Below, piece after piece: positions 29,138-40,002 of a DNA stretch of 64,000 bases. The notes under the pieces were generated by a model. It did not search any database. It was given only the letters and a program-made list of their open reading frames with translations, and had not been told where the DNA came from. The DNA is taken from the NCBI GenBank assembly GCA_033064195.1, contig JARBJD010000023.1, positions 400,331-464,330 of the forward strand. The letters run 5' to 3'. The position numbers were made by a program, and so were the translations under genes. The DNA comes from Blattamonas nauphoetae (Eukaryota > Preaxostyla > Oxymonadida). Within the stretch, counting starts at the first letter, position 1. Every line of letters begins with the position of its first letter.

Positions 29138-29566
29138 TCAATATTTGTATTTTGTCGAATAATCCTTTGGAGCTTCGACGAGACCCCTTCCTTTGCGGGC
29201 TCCCTTGTATATCGTTTCAACAATCGCAATAAAATCTTCTTTGTTGGTCATAGCCCAGTTTAATTTGTTGTTATCTCCGGTTCCAAGGTCAACCATCATG
29301 TGCTTATTACGATAGAAAAACATGACTGTACAGGGATCATACAGTTCATACATGACATTGAAATCAGGAATTTCGGAGATATCAACGAGGTAGATAACTG
29401 CAAAGTTTGCGAGAGGAGTTGCACATTTGGCCAGTGTTTCATCCATCAACATGCAAGTTGAATCCCAATCGTGGCCAAAGCGAATAATAACGACACGTTC
29501 TTGCTCTGTAACAATTGCCTGATCAACGTCATAAGGAGTGTGAAGGTGAGGAAGAAGATACGCCAT
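29138..29566 (-). CDS. TXNL4A: DIM1 / TXNL4A, U5 snRNP 15 kDa spliceosomal protein
   Basis: This single exon encodes 142 residues, exactly the length of human TXNL4A. It is the thioredoxin-fold U5 snRNP protein needed for assembly of the tri-snRNP. Near-identical blocks include VVIIRFGHDWDSTCM, FAVIYLVDI, MYELYDPCTVMFFYRNKHMM, VDLGTGDNNKLNWAM and KGRGLVEAPKDYSTKYKY. As in the family, the thioredoxin CxxC is absent, so it is not a redox enzyme. The start MAYLLPHLH is chosen by family alignment (human MSYMLPHLH); a methionine a few codons upstream is in frame but outside the conserved length. An intact core splicing factor fits the intron-rich genes around it. Confidence 0.98.
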   Translation of the reverse strand: MAYLLPHLHTPYDVDQAIVTEQERVVIIRFGHDWDSTCMLMDETLAKCATPLANFAVIYLVDISEIPDFNVMYELYDPCTVMFFYRNKHMMVDLGTGDNNKLNWAMTNKEDFIAIVETIYKGARKGRGLVEAPKDYSTKYKY

Positions 29567-29790
29567 GTGAGAGAAAAGCAAAATCGACTACCCTTAATTA
29601 TAACCGACGATGTCGAAATATTGTTTGGTTGGAGTAATCACCTCCCAAGAGCATTCTAATGTGTCCAACATCTTCAATATCTCTGAAAGAGGTATCTTAT
29701 TCAAGACATTATGGCTCTATGAAGCCAAAAAACATTGAAAGTGTGAAATGTTCTAAAATGAAAGAATACAAATCATAAATCTGAACTGAA

Positions 29791-32026
29791 TCAATTCTTA
29801 GCTTGCTTGGCTTTCACCATCTCAGCGAGTTCTTTGAATCGAGCGATGCACTCTTTCTTTGTCTTCGTTTGGACATGCGTAGCAATCTTGTCCCACCGCT
29901 CCTTCCCCAGCGACCCGGGGAACTGCTTCAAGCCTTCCTCAAGCCGTTTCTGTTCTTCTGCACTCCACCCTGCAGGCTTTGGCTTCTCCTTTGCAGGCTT
30001 CGGTGCTTCTTGCTCCCCTTTCGGCTCGTCCTTCTTTTCAGTGCGTTCGTACGCAGCCATCGGGATCGACGGGATCGACACAAAGCCAGTGGCGCCTTTC
30101 ACGTTGACGTTTGGGACGGCTGTGTTGTCCTGCATTTTGTTGAGGTGCTTCTGTCTCTCGTTCAGGAAGACTTGGATGGACGCGCCGGTGTCGAGTCGCC
30201 CGCCCATCTGTTGGAGTGTCTTGGAGTAGGCAATGCATTCGTCTGGCGACCTTTTTACTGCTTCACTGATCTTCACCCAGCGACCCTTCAGCCCCGTTGG
30301 GTACTTCTTGACCGCTTCGATGAGGGCCTGCTTTTCTTCGATGGTCCACTCTGTTGATTTGGATGGCTGTGTGGTTGTGCTATCGTCTGACGTTGTCTGT
30401 TGGGTTTCGAGAGAGATCACAACAGCTTCCTGCTCTCGCATTCCTTTGGCAATATCCGAAAGGAAGGTTGTTACATCAGACTGCCATGATGGAGAGTCAG
30501 TCGACGTTGTCAATCGTGTCGAATCTGAGATTTTGGTTTGGAGCTGTTCGATGCTCAGCAGCATCGTTGACTTTGTGAAGAGCGCAGCGACCTCCTCGTC
30601 CTGAAAGGCAGCTGTTGTGAAGAGAGTGTCAGGGAACGGTTCGAGAAGTCCTTCGAGTTGAGTGGTGAGCTGCACAACATTCTGCTTCAGACGGTATCGG
30701 AGTTTCTTTGACTGTTGCTTCTCTTTCTCGGCTTCCTTCGCTCGAATCTCTTCTTCCTCCTTCCGCTGAGCCTCGCGTTTCAACCTCTCTTCATATCGCC
30801 GTTGTTCCTCTGCTTTCTGTCTCAGGAGAGAATCACGTTCTTCCAGCAAGTTCTCGATTCTTTCCTCTTCTCTCTGCCACCTGAAACGAGGATCGGTCTT
30901 TTTTGCGATTTCGGCGAGTTTTGTGAGTCGCTGGATCTCTTTGTTTCTGCTTTTCATCTTTTGCATGGAATTCTGTCGCTCCATCCACCGCTTCTCATCT
31001 CGACTCTCAGCTGTTGACAGATCATGTTCATCTTCTGTGACAAACTCACGCCATGTTTGGAAACGACTCCAGAAAGTGTAGAACTCCTCGATATCCTCAA
31101 AGTCCGTGGATGGATCACCAAGTGTTGGGACTGGCCTTCTGACCGACCATTTTGAGTTTCTTCTGAAAACTGGGTCAAAGAGAGATTCAAAGTTTTTCCA
31201 AGCTCGTTCATAAGCAGCTTTATTATGAATCCGACGAATTTCGGCAATTTCTTGTTCAATCTTTGCCATTCTTTTCATTTTTCCGGTGGGATCAACCTCT
31301 TTTGGCAATTCCCAATCATTTCCAGTTGCTTTTGCTTGTTTTTCTGATGGAATGGTGTCATCAAATGGTAATGTAGAATCATATTGACGGCGAAGGAATG
31401 GGTCGCTGAGGATTTCATAGGCCTCCTGAACTTCTCTGAATTTAGCGTTGATTTCTTCTGGGGATAACTCAGAAGCCTGGTGTTTGTCAGGATGATACTT
31501 GAGCGCAAGGCGTTTGTATGACTTTCTAATTTCTTCGTGTGTCGCTAGTTCGTGCATATCGTCTAATTCAAGAAGTTCGTAGAGGTCGATTGATTGATCA
31601 TTCAGATATTTTGCTAATTTGGCAGAGCTTCCTGATGCTGAACCAGAATTTGATTGAGACGATGATGCTTGTTGTGTAGGATCAATACGAGTGTACTTTT
31701 TCGGTTGGCCCTTCTGCTTTCCTCGTTGTCCTTTCTTCCCCTTCTTCCCATCCGAAGTCTGATCCTCAGCATCATCCAATCCGCTCAAGCGTCCATATCG
31801 CCTTTCATAAATCAATCCAGCAGCTTCAATTTTCTTTCGAAATGGCGCTAAAAAGATTAGTGATGAAAATGCTGACGACGAAAAAAGTCGCGATACCGCA
31901 CATATCTCGGAAAAATCCGACCTCATCGTCTGAGGGTGCACAAAGGGCAAGGTAAACTCTGTTGGGTTGCTCAAATGGAGTCGGAGTTGGTGAAGGTGAC
32001 GGAAAATCCATCTGTCGATCTTCCAC
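29791..32026 (-). CDS. DNAJC2: DNAJC2 / zuotin, ribosome-associated J-protein with SANT domains
   Basis: Zuotin/MPP11 sits at the ribosome exit tunnel and activates Hsp70 on nascent chains; forms with SANT domains can also act on chromatin. Exons 32026-31922 and 31833-29791 (88-base intron, donor GTCGGA) give about 715 residues. Parts in order: a J domain ([23 protein letters not shown] with the HPD motif, [20 protein letters not shown]), a zuotin-homology region (FFRRNSKW-like [25 protein letters not shown]), a long charged ribosome-binding helix ([19 protein letters not shown]), and two SANT/Myb domains ([20 protein letters not shown] and [19 protein letters not shown]). Yeast zuotin lacks the SANT pair, so this is the animal/plant-like long form. 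The 5' exon was added because the continuous frame upstream of the J domain lacks a plausible start. Confidence 0.96.
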
Positions 32027-32120
32027 CGTTATTAAATAATTGTCTCACCAAAACAATTGCCATCTGAGAGATTATTGGATTCAAAACACGTGAAAAAATG
32101 AATGTAACCTCCTGAGATGA

Positions 32121-35100
32121 TTATTGGATGGCGTTGATCTTTTCTTTACCGAGTTGAGGAGTAGTTTTGTCTGATGCCCGAATTCTCACCCAACCAACGA
32201 TACCTTCGCCTCCTTCTGCCTTCTCTTCGGCAGAAATATGCATAATAACATCTCTTCCCAACCGAGTACGCGAATAAAAGAGAGCTGACACAAATCGGCT
32301 TGCTCCCTTCCCCTTTCCTCCCTTCCGCTTCATGGGTCGCCCGTACGGAAGCAGCTGCATGTTTGTGGCCTCTGCCACAGCATAAAGAAGCTGAGTCAAG
32401 TTCTTGACGCTCTTAGTCTTGAGGTTGACCCGCACTTCCCACGGCAGCTCGTTCCAGACGCGACGGATATCGTCAATGGATGGAGGGTCGACAACAGGCA
32501 CAGCAGAGCAGAGCGACGAGAACGAGAGAGGGAAGAGGGTCATGAAACGCTCTTCGCCAATCATGTCACGGCGGCTCTTGCTGAGGCGGTACGAGACGTA
32601 GCCCTGAACACCGCCGATGTCTCCGGTGGAGGGCGGGGTGAAAGTGAGGGAGTGTGTGACGGGTGTTGGGTTTGGAGGGAGGGAGAAGGAGATGCTCACG
32701 TTGTTGCTGCTGTTTGACTCTGTGCCGCTGAGTGGGAGGAACTCGATCGTCATTTCGGGGATGAGAAGGCCGGTTCGGTTGATGCAGATCAGATCGACGT
32801 TCACGCGCACGTGGCGAGCAGTCACAACTGCCTCCACGTAGACCTGATCACTCAGGCCACTCAGCTGCTCCACACCGCGTTCACCACGAGACTGCTCATA
32901 CAGATCAATCTCGTCCTCGTCGTCTCTGTCGTCGGTCTCGACGTCCTTTTCGATCGCGCGGATGGCAATTTTGCGGTCGAGGCCGCCGCGGACGTTGATC
33001 GGAGGGACAGGGATGGTTTTGGAGTCGGTGAAGAGGGAAAGGGGGTCACCCTGCTTCTTTCTGTTGGAGCTGAGAGTGCGCTCTTGTTGTTCGATGATCC
33101 GAACTGATTCGATGGCAGTGATTGTTGTTTTGGTGACAACTGGAGCGGACACGAGTTGATCGGCGAAGGGAGTTGTGCGGAGAAGGAATGGGTGAGTTGT
33201 GGTTGTGTCTGTCTGAGTGGACATCACAGCGTTGATGCACTCGTTGATCCGCTCTGTCAAACTCTCGTCGATGTGCGGTCCGCTGGATTCAGTCTTGTTT
33301 GAGACGAATATGCCCTCTGCTTTGTTGTTCTTTGCGTTGGTTGAGAAGAACGAGAGGACAGCGAGGAGGATGGAGAGCCCGCTGACCATCAGATCGTATT
33401 GTCTCTCGTCTTCAGCGTCTGCTCCCTTCTCGGCCTTGGCCTTCTCGTCCATCCGAAGAACCAGCTTTGTGATCGTTTCCGAGAGGACAACACCGATCTG
33501 CTGGTCACCGTTGACAATGCAGCGTCGGATGCCTTTCATGTCGTTGTCAGCTTCGCCTGTGCTGTCAACCTGCCCGTTCACAACATGCACAGGTGCGTAT
33601 CCTCCATCCTCCATGATGCGCGGCCCACTCGCTGCAGAGAGAGACGGGGCGTTGGTCATTCCCTCCCCTCGCACAGACGGCGTGCCACCGAAGCCGAGAT
33701 AACTCGGGTTCTGTGAAGGGGTCGAGCCGGAGAAGGAGTACTGGTCGGATGTTGATGCGATGGGCTGGGATGTGAGAGGGAGGGGGGCCAACATCTCATA
33801 CAGCTGGGCAAGAGCTGCCTCGATGACCAACGTGGACTCGGAGAACTCGCCCACAATCCAAAGGAGAGTCAGCATCGACGAGGGAGTGGTGCACTGTGGG
33901 AGGTACGGGAGGATCACGTCGGTGATGATGTCTCCCTTCGAATGAACCGATTTCGATGTCAATTCTCGGAGCATTTGCATCGCTGATCGGCTGCACTCTT
34001 CAGATGGATCGTCGGCGTACTGGACGAGTGTGGCACAGATCGAGGTGGTGTGTGGGGGAATCAGGATTGTGATGCGGCGGAGGGTCTCAAGAGTGAGCAA
34101 TCGGCATTCGGCATTGTCGGCGATTGTTTCTTGTGAGTCTTGGTTCCCTTTGGCGTGCTTAGCTTCGGCAAGAAGTTTGCGGGCCTCTTTGATGAGAAGG
34201 GGCAGGAGTTCGTTCGCATTTGTGGGAGTAAGAAGGGAAAGGATGAGGTTGAGTCGTTTCTTTTGAAGTTGGGTGGATTGGGTGTCTGAGAGGAAGAGGG
34301 TGGACAGGGGGAGATGAGCGGAGAGGTGTTCGGCATATTTCTTCTTGAGAGCAATGAGAGCATCATAAATTGCGAGTTTAACACAATTTTCGGTCTGAAA
34401 GAAGAAGACATTGAAAAAGAGGCAGATCATACCACAGACGAGAGGAGGGTGTTGTAACATGAAATGACAGTCTCAATGTCCTTCTTGCGAACAGAGAGGG
34501 TGAGGAGAGTACGAGCACATTCAAACTTGACTGAAAGACGGGCTGAGCTCATCATGGCATGAACAAAACGAAGCCAGTACGACTTTTCTTGAGCCTTTGT
34601 TTTGCAGCGTTTTTTGATCAATTCAAGGAGAGTCAGTTGGAGAGAAGGTGGCCATTGAGCAACAGCTTCTTCTTTATCTTCAAGGTATTCAAGTACATGC
34701 TCAGGAGATGTCTCAAACAGCATCTGGAGACAGTTTCGGATGACGATTGGATCTGAATCTGTTTGAAGAACTTGTGCAATAAGTTCGGGTGCATCCGGAA
34801 CCATATCTGGATGGTGTTGATGAATTTTTGAGATGCACAACACAGAATATCGTCGAACATAAAAATGAGAATGCTGGGCTGTTTTAAGTATGCACGGAAG
34901 AACTTGAGTGAGAATTTCTTGATCAGTCACTGTAGTCAGAAAATGGAGAGTGGCTCCACATAGATATTCATTAGGTCCTTCCAGATCCTTCATAAATGAA
35001 TTGCTGCAGATTCAGATGATGTGAGAAACAGAGGCTGACAAACCAGACAAGGAGGAACATTGCACGGCGTTGTGGATCACATTCTTCTTTGCCAAGTCCC

Positions 35101-35512
35101 GTGATTTCGTAGTATTGAAGAAGGTATTTTTTGAGGATGTTGTCATTCACGTTGACACAGGTACGGATAATATTCATCAACATTTTCTGTGTTGTAGACT
35201 TTTCCTCGGAATTATACAAGAGTATCAAGCTTTTTAAGGCTTGAATTTTGTTCGCTGGCGCTTTGCTTTCGAGACTATCGCGAATGACAAGAAGAGAGTA
35301 TAACAGTGGATTGAAAAGGTATACAGCCTGAGGATTGTCTCAGAGCTTTCGACTTGAAGAGTCTGCTTCTCCGAGGTGTCGAGGAACGATGCAACAGTGG
35401 AAATAAGAGCGTCAACCATTGGATCGGACCACAAGAAACTGAAAATGTCATCCGGTCGTCCCTGTTGAATGGCTTTCATGGTCAAAGCATGTTTTGTACT
35501 TAAGCAAGACAT
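32121..35512 (-). CDS. COPB1: Coatomer subunit beta (beta-COP, COPI coat)
   Basis: Beta-COP is the adaptin-like subunit of the COPI coat, which works in Golgi-to-ER transport. Exons 35512-35354, 35327-35044, 35003-34433 and 34394-32121 encode about 1095 residues (human 953). The N-terminal trunk includes ANKIQALKSLILLYNSEEKS, LLVCNSFMKDLEGPNEYL (human LVCDAYRKDLQHPNEF), HFYVRRYSVLCISKIH and YLEDKEEAVAQWP. The middle has the QLSGLSDQVYVEA block (human QLTGFSDPVYAEA). The appendage ends in VGWVRIRASDKTTPQLGKEKIN (human [21 protein letters not shown]). The extra length is Ser/Thr-rich insertion between trunk and appendage. The first intron is only 26 bases (35328-35353, donor GTCGAA), the shortest in the window; the others are 40 and 38. 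Introns lie only in the first third of the coding sequence. Confidence 0.95.
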
Positions 35513-35596
35513 ACAAACGAGAATAATTCAATTTAAATAAAGTAGTTCATAGTGTATCCAAAAAATGATCAAGTGAGATGAGTGAGATGATAACAT

Positions 35597-36909
35597 TTAC
35601 AGGTCGGTCCAAACAGTGTTCTTCCTTGGCTTTGAACGATAAAAAACAATAGGGATATTTTCACTAACAAGACTTTGGTCCTGGAAGAGTACAACGACAT
35701 TCACTTCGAATTGGAGTTCGAATAGTTCGCTTTTCATCGTTGAACATGTGAAGAGGCGAGGGAGGATCATATGCATCGGCATTTTAGTCCCATGGAGTAG
35801 GTCTCCGTCAGCAATTTGGATGTTTTGGATTTCAGTTTCTAGAGTGACAAGAAAATGCGAGAAAATCAGAGAATCGACAAAAAGAAGGTAGAATAATGTG
35901 ACAGAGATCCATAAGTGACGGTTTGGAGGAAATAGAACAAGATTCTCTGGACATTGAGGTGAACAATACCTCCTTTCTTTCCACTCGAGACCACTGTTTC
36001 CACACGAACAAGTTGTAACTCGATAGACCTGATTGGGAGGGAAGAGTGGATCACCTCAATCTCACCTGTGAACGGTTCGACAACGTTGCAGATCCGGGAA
36101 TCGATTCGTCCTCTGAACTTATAAGTTGGCGGTTCCTTTCCGGATTTGTCTGCAATCTGAGAATAAGGATGAAAACATAAGAATGCACAGTAATGAGTGG
36201 TTGACAAACTTTCTTTCTCTTGTCACTACTCATCTCAAACTCAAGAGGTTGAAGTGATCTGATTTCTTGTGACTAGATCGATATTGACATCAGAAAAATT
36301 CATACATAGTTGACAATGATGATTTCAACAGTTTTTCTGAGAGATTTTGAGAAGACTCCACGTTGAATCTCGACTGCTAATGAATAACGAATGTTAATCA
36401 TGATTCCGTGATATGTTTCGAAGAGAGTGACTCCTTTCTCTGTTTGGAGTGGGAATTCGAATGGAATTTCTGTTTGTCCTTTTGGGAGTTTGCCCGCTTT
36501 CGCAAGTTCGATCTGAATTTTTGCGGTTTGGCTTTGTTCCGATTGGGAAAAGGCCTTTGAAAAACATCATGTAAAAAACAAAGAAAATCAAAATAAAAGG
36601 ATTGATGATCGTGGAATAAAGGAGGATTGGAGAGTAATGAGGAGATGCAGAGAAGAAGAGGGATTCGACATACAGCTGCATCAATTCCATGTGTCAATGT
36701 TAGAACACCTTCAAATAGAAGATTGATGCCATTATGCGACATTTGCTGTCCAGGGCTGTCAATTATCACAAATCCATTCACGGGTGCCTGGAAATGGTCA
36801 AGTGGAGATGAGAGTCGAAACACTGTGATGAAGAAAATAAAAAGACCCCTGGTGTATAGGTTCGATCTGGGCGTTTCAGGACAATGTTTACTGACGGTTG
36901 AGCGGACAT
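35597..36909 (-). CDS. VPS26C: VPS26C (DSCR3), arrestin-fold subunit of Retriever
   Basis: VPS26C forms Retriever with VPS35L and VPS29 inside the Commander assembly, which recycles membrane cargo from endosomes with WASH. Six exons (36909-36847, 36787-36674, 36554-36306, 36272-36210, 36156-35970, 35838-35597) give 305 residues; human VPS26C has 297. Matches include VNIVLKRPDRTYTPG (human IKIKRANKVYHAG), GQTEIPFEFPL, LFETYHGIMINIRYSL (human LYETYHGVFVNIQYTL), YKFRGRIDSRICNVVEPFTG, IRSIELQLVRVETV (human IRSVELQLVRVETC) and ILPRLFTCSTM. This separates it clearly from the retromer subunits VPS26A/B. Introns are 59, 119, 33, 53 and 131 bases. The start is 67 bp from the divergent BSD-domain gene. 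Confidence 0.95.
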
Positions 36910-36976
36910 GAACTGAGTCTTTCAGTTTGGGCAACAACGCAAAACGGTCAGATCGAATGCCCTTCGTAGTCACGTC
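36910..36976. promoter_or_regulatory. 67-bp divergent gap, VPS26C / BSD protein
   Basis: Opposed start codons are 67 bp apart. No TATA-like or repeated element is obvious. Confidence 0.35.
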
Positions 36977-37860
36977 ATGAATCAGATCCGGTCGCTCCTT
37001 GAAAAAGTTTCAGACAAAGTTAAACCGATTGGTGATAGATTTATTTCTGAAGTTCAGAAAACAATAGATCTTTCGGCCGCACAGTCAGTAAACATCGTCC
37101 TTCCATGGGAAAGAAAGGACTTTGATCCATCTGTACAGAAGTGGCTGAAGCAAAATATCCTGTTTCTTTCCAAGGTCGGATTTTATTCTCAATTATGAGA
37201 CACATAGGTCCACAGCAACTTTTTAAAAAGACCTGAATCTGTCCCGCCACAATTCAAGATTAATGTGGCTGAACTACAACCTGTCACGACAAGACTGTTC
37301 GAGGTTGATCCTAATTTAAAAGGAACGTTCTATTTCCTTGTCCCAGAATTGTGTGTTATCCCTCCGTACAAGAATTCATCTTCTCGCATGTATATTCGGT
37401 TTTCAGTGTTCCAGAAGCTGATTTCTGGCAGAATTACTACATTCGAATTCATTTGTACATACAACAAGCAAAACAAAAGAACGCTGCGATCAAAATTGCC
37501 CAAACGTTGACGGATGAAGAAAAAGCAATCAGTAAACAAATGGCTGAAGATTTGAAACAAAAATCTCTTCGTACTCAAGTCCCTGATCAAGCGTTCACCA
37601 TTAGTGATGAACCACTCATCGATCTCACAACAAAACCGGAAAAACCAGAAAAAGAAACTCTTCCAGCACCTCAACCAGAACAGGAAGAAGAAGATGAACT
37701 CACCCTCCTTCTTTCTCAGGCCTTGATGGATGCTCCTGAAGAGACATCGACATCAGTGCCGAAACAAAGGAAAGAAGCAGCAGGCAAGAGTGACGATCGA
37801 GATGATGATTCCGATTTGGATGAGTTGGAAAGAGAATTGATGAGTGCATTGAATGATTGA
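36977..37860 (+). CDS. BSD-domain protein
   Basis: Exons 36977-37174, 37208-37350 and 37407-37860 encode about 264 residues. After an amphipathic N-terminal helix (RSLLEKVSDKVKPIGDRFIS) comes a BSD domain at about 85-135: FEVDPNLKGTFYFLVPEF, then PEADFWQNYYIRI with the diagnostic Phe-Trp. The C-terminal half is a charged coiled coil and acidic tail (DSDLDELERELMSAL). BSD domains occur in BTF2/TFIIH p62, synapse-associated proteins and BSDC1. The arrangement of N-terminal helix, BSD and acidic tail is closest to BSDC1/SYAP1-like cytoplasmic proteins, whose molecular role is poorly defined. Introns are 33 and 56 bases. Confidence 0.8.
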
Positions 37861-38021
37861 TGCATGGCTCTACGTTTATTTTCTTTATTCCATTCATTTA
37901 TCGAACATTTCTTTATTTTATGAAATCATTTCATTAATTTACTCCTATTTTTGGATCAATCCACTTCTTCCAACAGAAAAGTATCTCAAACAGCATATTA
38001 TGGTTTTAAGATCTAGTCTTC

Positions 38022-39771
38022 ATGGAACTTGAGCGAGTTCGCACACCAACTCGCGATTGTGCCAAACATAAACACTACCTTCCCCAACCATGTGTGTTCC
38101 TTTCGAATTTATTCTCTCATTCTTTCACATTCAAGTTGGGAAAGGAATCCTCGTTCGTTCAACTATCTTCATGGCCGTCTTCGCTCTCATTTCCCTTATG
38201 TTGTTAATTTTTGGAGCGATTGGTCCATGGACCTTCGGAAGCAACATATTCACCTCTCTCTCCCTTGTCATCATCGGTGTCATCGGTTGTGTTTTCTCCA
38301 TCACTCTTATCTTTCTTACACCTCATATCCACAAACACTACCAACTCTTTGAGTTCTGGGCCATCTGCATTGGGTTTCTCCGGCTGACCTCGACTGCTGC
38401 ATTATTCCTCGGAACAATCTGCATCCTCCAAACTTATATCGAGCTGAGATGGTTCATTAAAGGAGGGTACTATGTCCGTGACCAAATGCTGAACGAGCGG
38501 TGGATCAAGATTTACGAAGAAATGCCGGATTACCAACTCATGACCGAACGTGATTCTGTTTATCCAAATTCGACTAAGCTGTTTATCAGAGGTATTGCAG
38601 CATGTGTCGCAAGTCCGATTTTATTCATACTCGTCAAAATCTTTCAAGTCGGACATAAACAGCAAGAGAAAGACAGAGTTTGCTGATTTCCATTATTCAT
38701 ATTTTAATGTTCTCATCATTTTAGGTCCGCGGTTACACAGTCTTCACTCGTTATGTGTTCATTGCTTACACTCTCATCATGGATCTTACTTACTACCCCG
38801 TTTACGGATCAATCGACCAATCACACGCTGACATCAACCGCGTCTTCTACATCGTCACTCTCAGCGTTGCCATCGTTGCTGTTGTCCTTGTGATGATTAT
38901 GTTTATTTTTATCATCGTCTTTCTCGCAACAAACACCGTTTCGAAAGCTGCGAACCATCTGCTCACAAAAGATCAACTCCAACAGATGGAATTGGAGGGA
39001 GGACGGAAAGAACAAATCAAAACATATATGCACTACATGTCACAATATACACTCGCTTACCGCGTCCTCAAAGCCATCCCCATCGTCCTCTGGTTGTCCA
39101 TCCTCCTCTCAGCCACCTGCCAGTTCATTCTCGACGCCGCTGCAAACTATTCGTCAACGGATGTCTATAAGGAAATTGACAATGACGTCGCATCGTTCCT
39201 CACAAACTGGGAGCTTGCCGGTCTTTCTGCTTTAAAAGGAAAAGAATTGGCGCAACCTGTTGTTTGTATGAACGTCTACTGGTCAGCAATCATCTTCGGC
39301 GTCACAGTCATTTTCTTTTTGTACGAGACATTCCGCTACGCGACAAACGCTGCCAGATTCCTCAAATCATACACTCTCCCGTCCGATCCACCCGCAATCT
39401 CTCCAACAAACTCTCGCTCCTCCACACGAAATACTCCCAACTCTCGTTCTGGAAGGACTAACCAGATCATTAACGTCACAAACATCTACCCTTCATACGT
39501 TGTCCAGACAGTCAATCCTCTGAACCAGAACGAAAGACAAAGTGGGATTAATCCAGTCGCTTTTGAACAGCAGGAAATGAACGAAGATCTGCGTGCTCCA
39601 TCCAGACTCCACGGTGAGAACGAATATCATACGAACGCTGACTCTCCCGGGGGAGAAGGAGAGAGGAGAGCAGAACACGTCGTTTCTGACCCGACGATTC
39701 AACATCAGACTGAATGGAGTCGAAATCCATTGAGTACGGCTGCCGCTTTCCCGAAGGAGGTCATTCGTTGA
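38022..39771 (+). CDS. Eight-pass membrane protein of unknown family
   Basis: Exons 38022-38091, 38136-38677 and 38725-39771 encode about 552 residues (introns 44 and 47 bases). About eight hydrophobic segments are visible: FMAVFALISLMLLIFGAIG, SLSLVIIGVIGCVFSITLIF, ICIGFLRLTSTAALFLGTIC, ACVASPILFILVKIF, YVFIAYTLIMDLTYYPVY, SVAIVAVVLVMIMFIFIIVF, AIPIVLWLSILLSATCQFIL and AIIFGVTVIFFLYETF. The last 170 residues are polar and Ser/Asn-rich, and probably cytoplasmic. There are no transporter signature motifs or channel pore sequences that I can name. An eight-helix layout with a long tail fits several protist receptor-like families, but I make no assignment. Confidence 0.82.
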
Positions 39772-40002
39772 AACTGGGCCCTGTTCTTCATTGTGATCTT
39801 CTCCGAAATATGTTCTGTTTGAGAGACATTGTTTTTATCCCCATCAAGCCTATTTTGTGAGATCTCTTCTTTATGATCATTTGACAGGTGCTTTTTTCTT
39901 TTCTTCTTCTCCACCAACTCTTGGTTCGTAAATCCAAATGTTTATTTGAGCGAATACGTTCAGAAATGTCAGGTATCTATCCTTGCTTTCGAAATATTGC
40001 AG

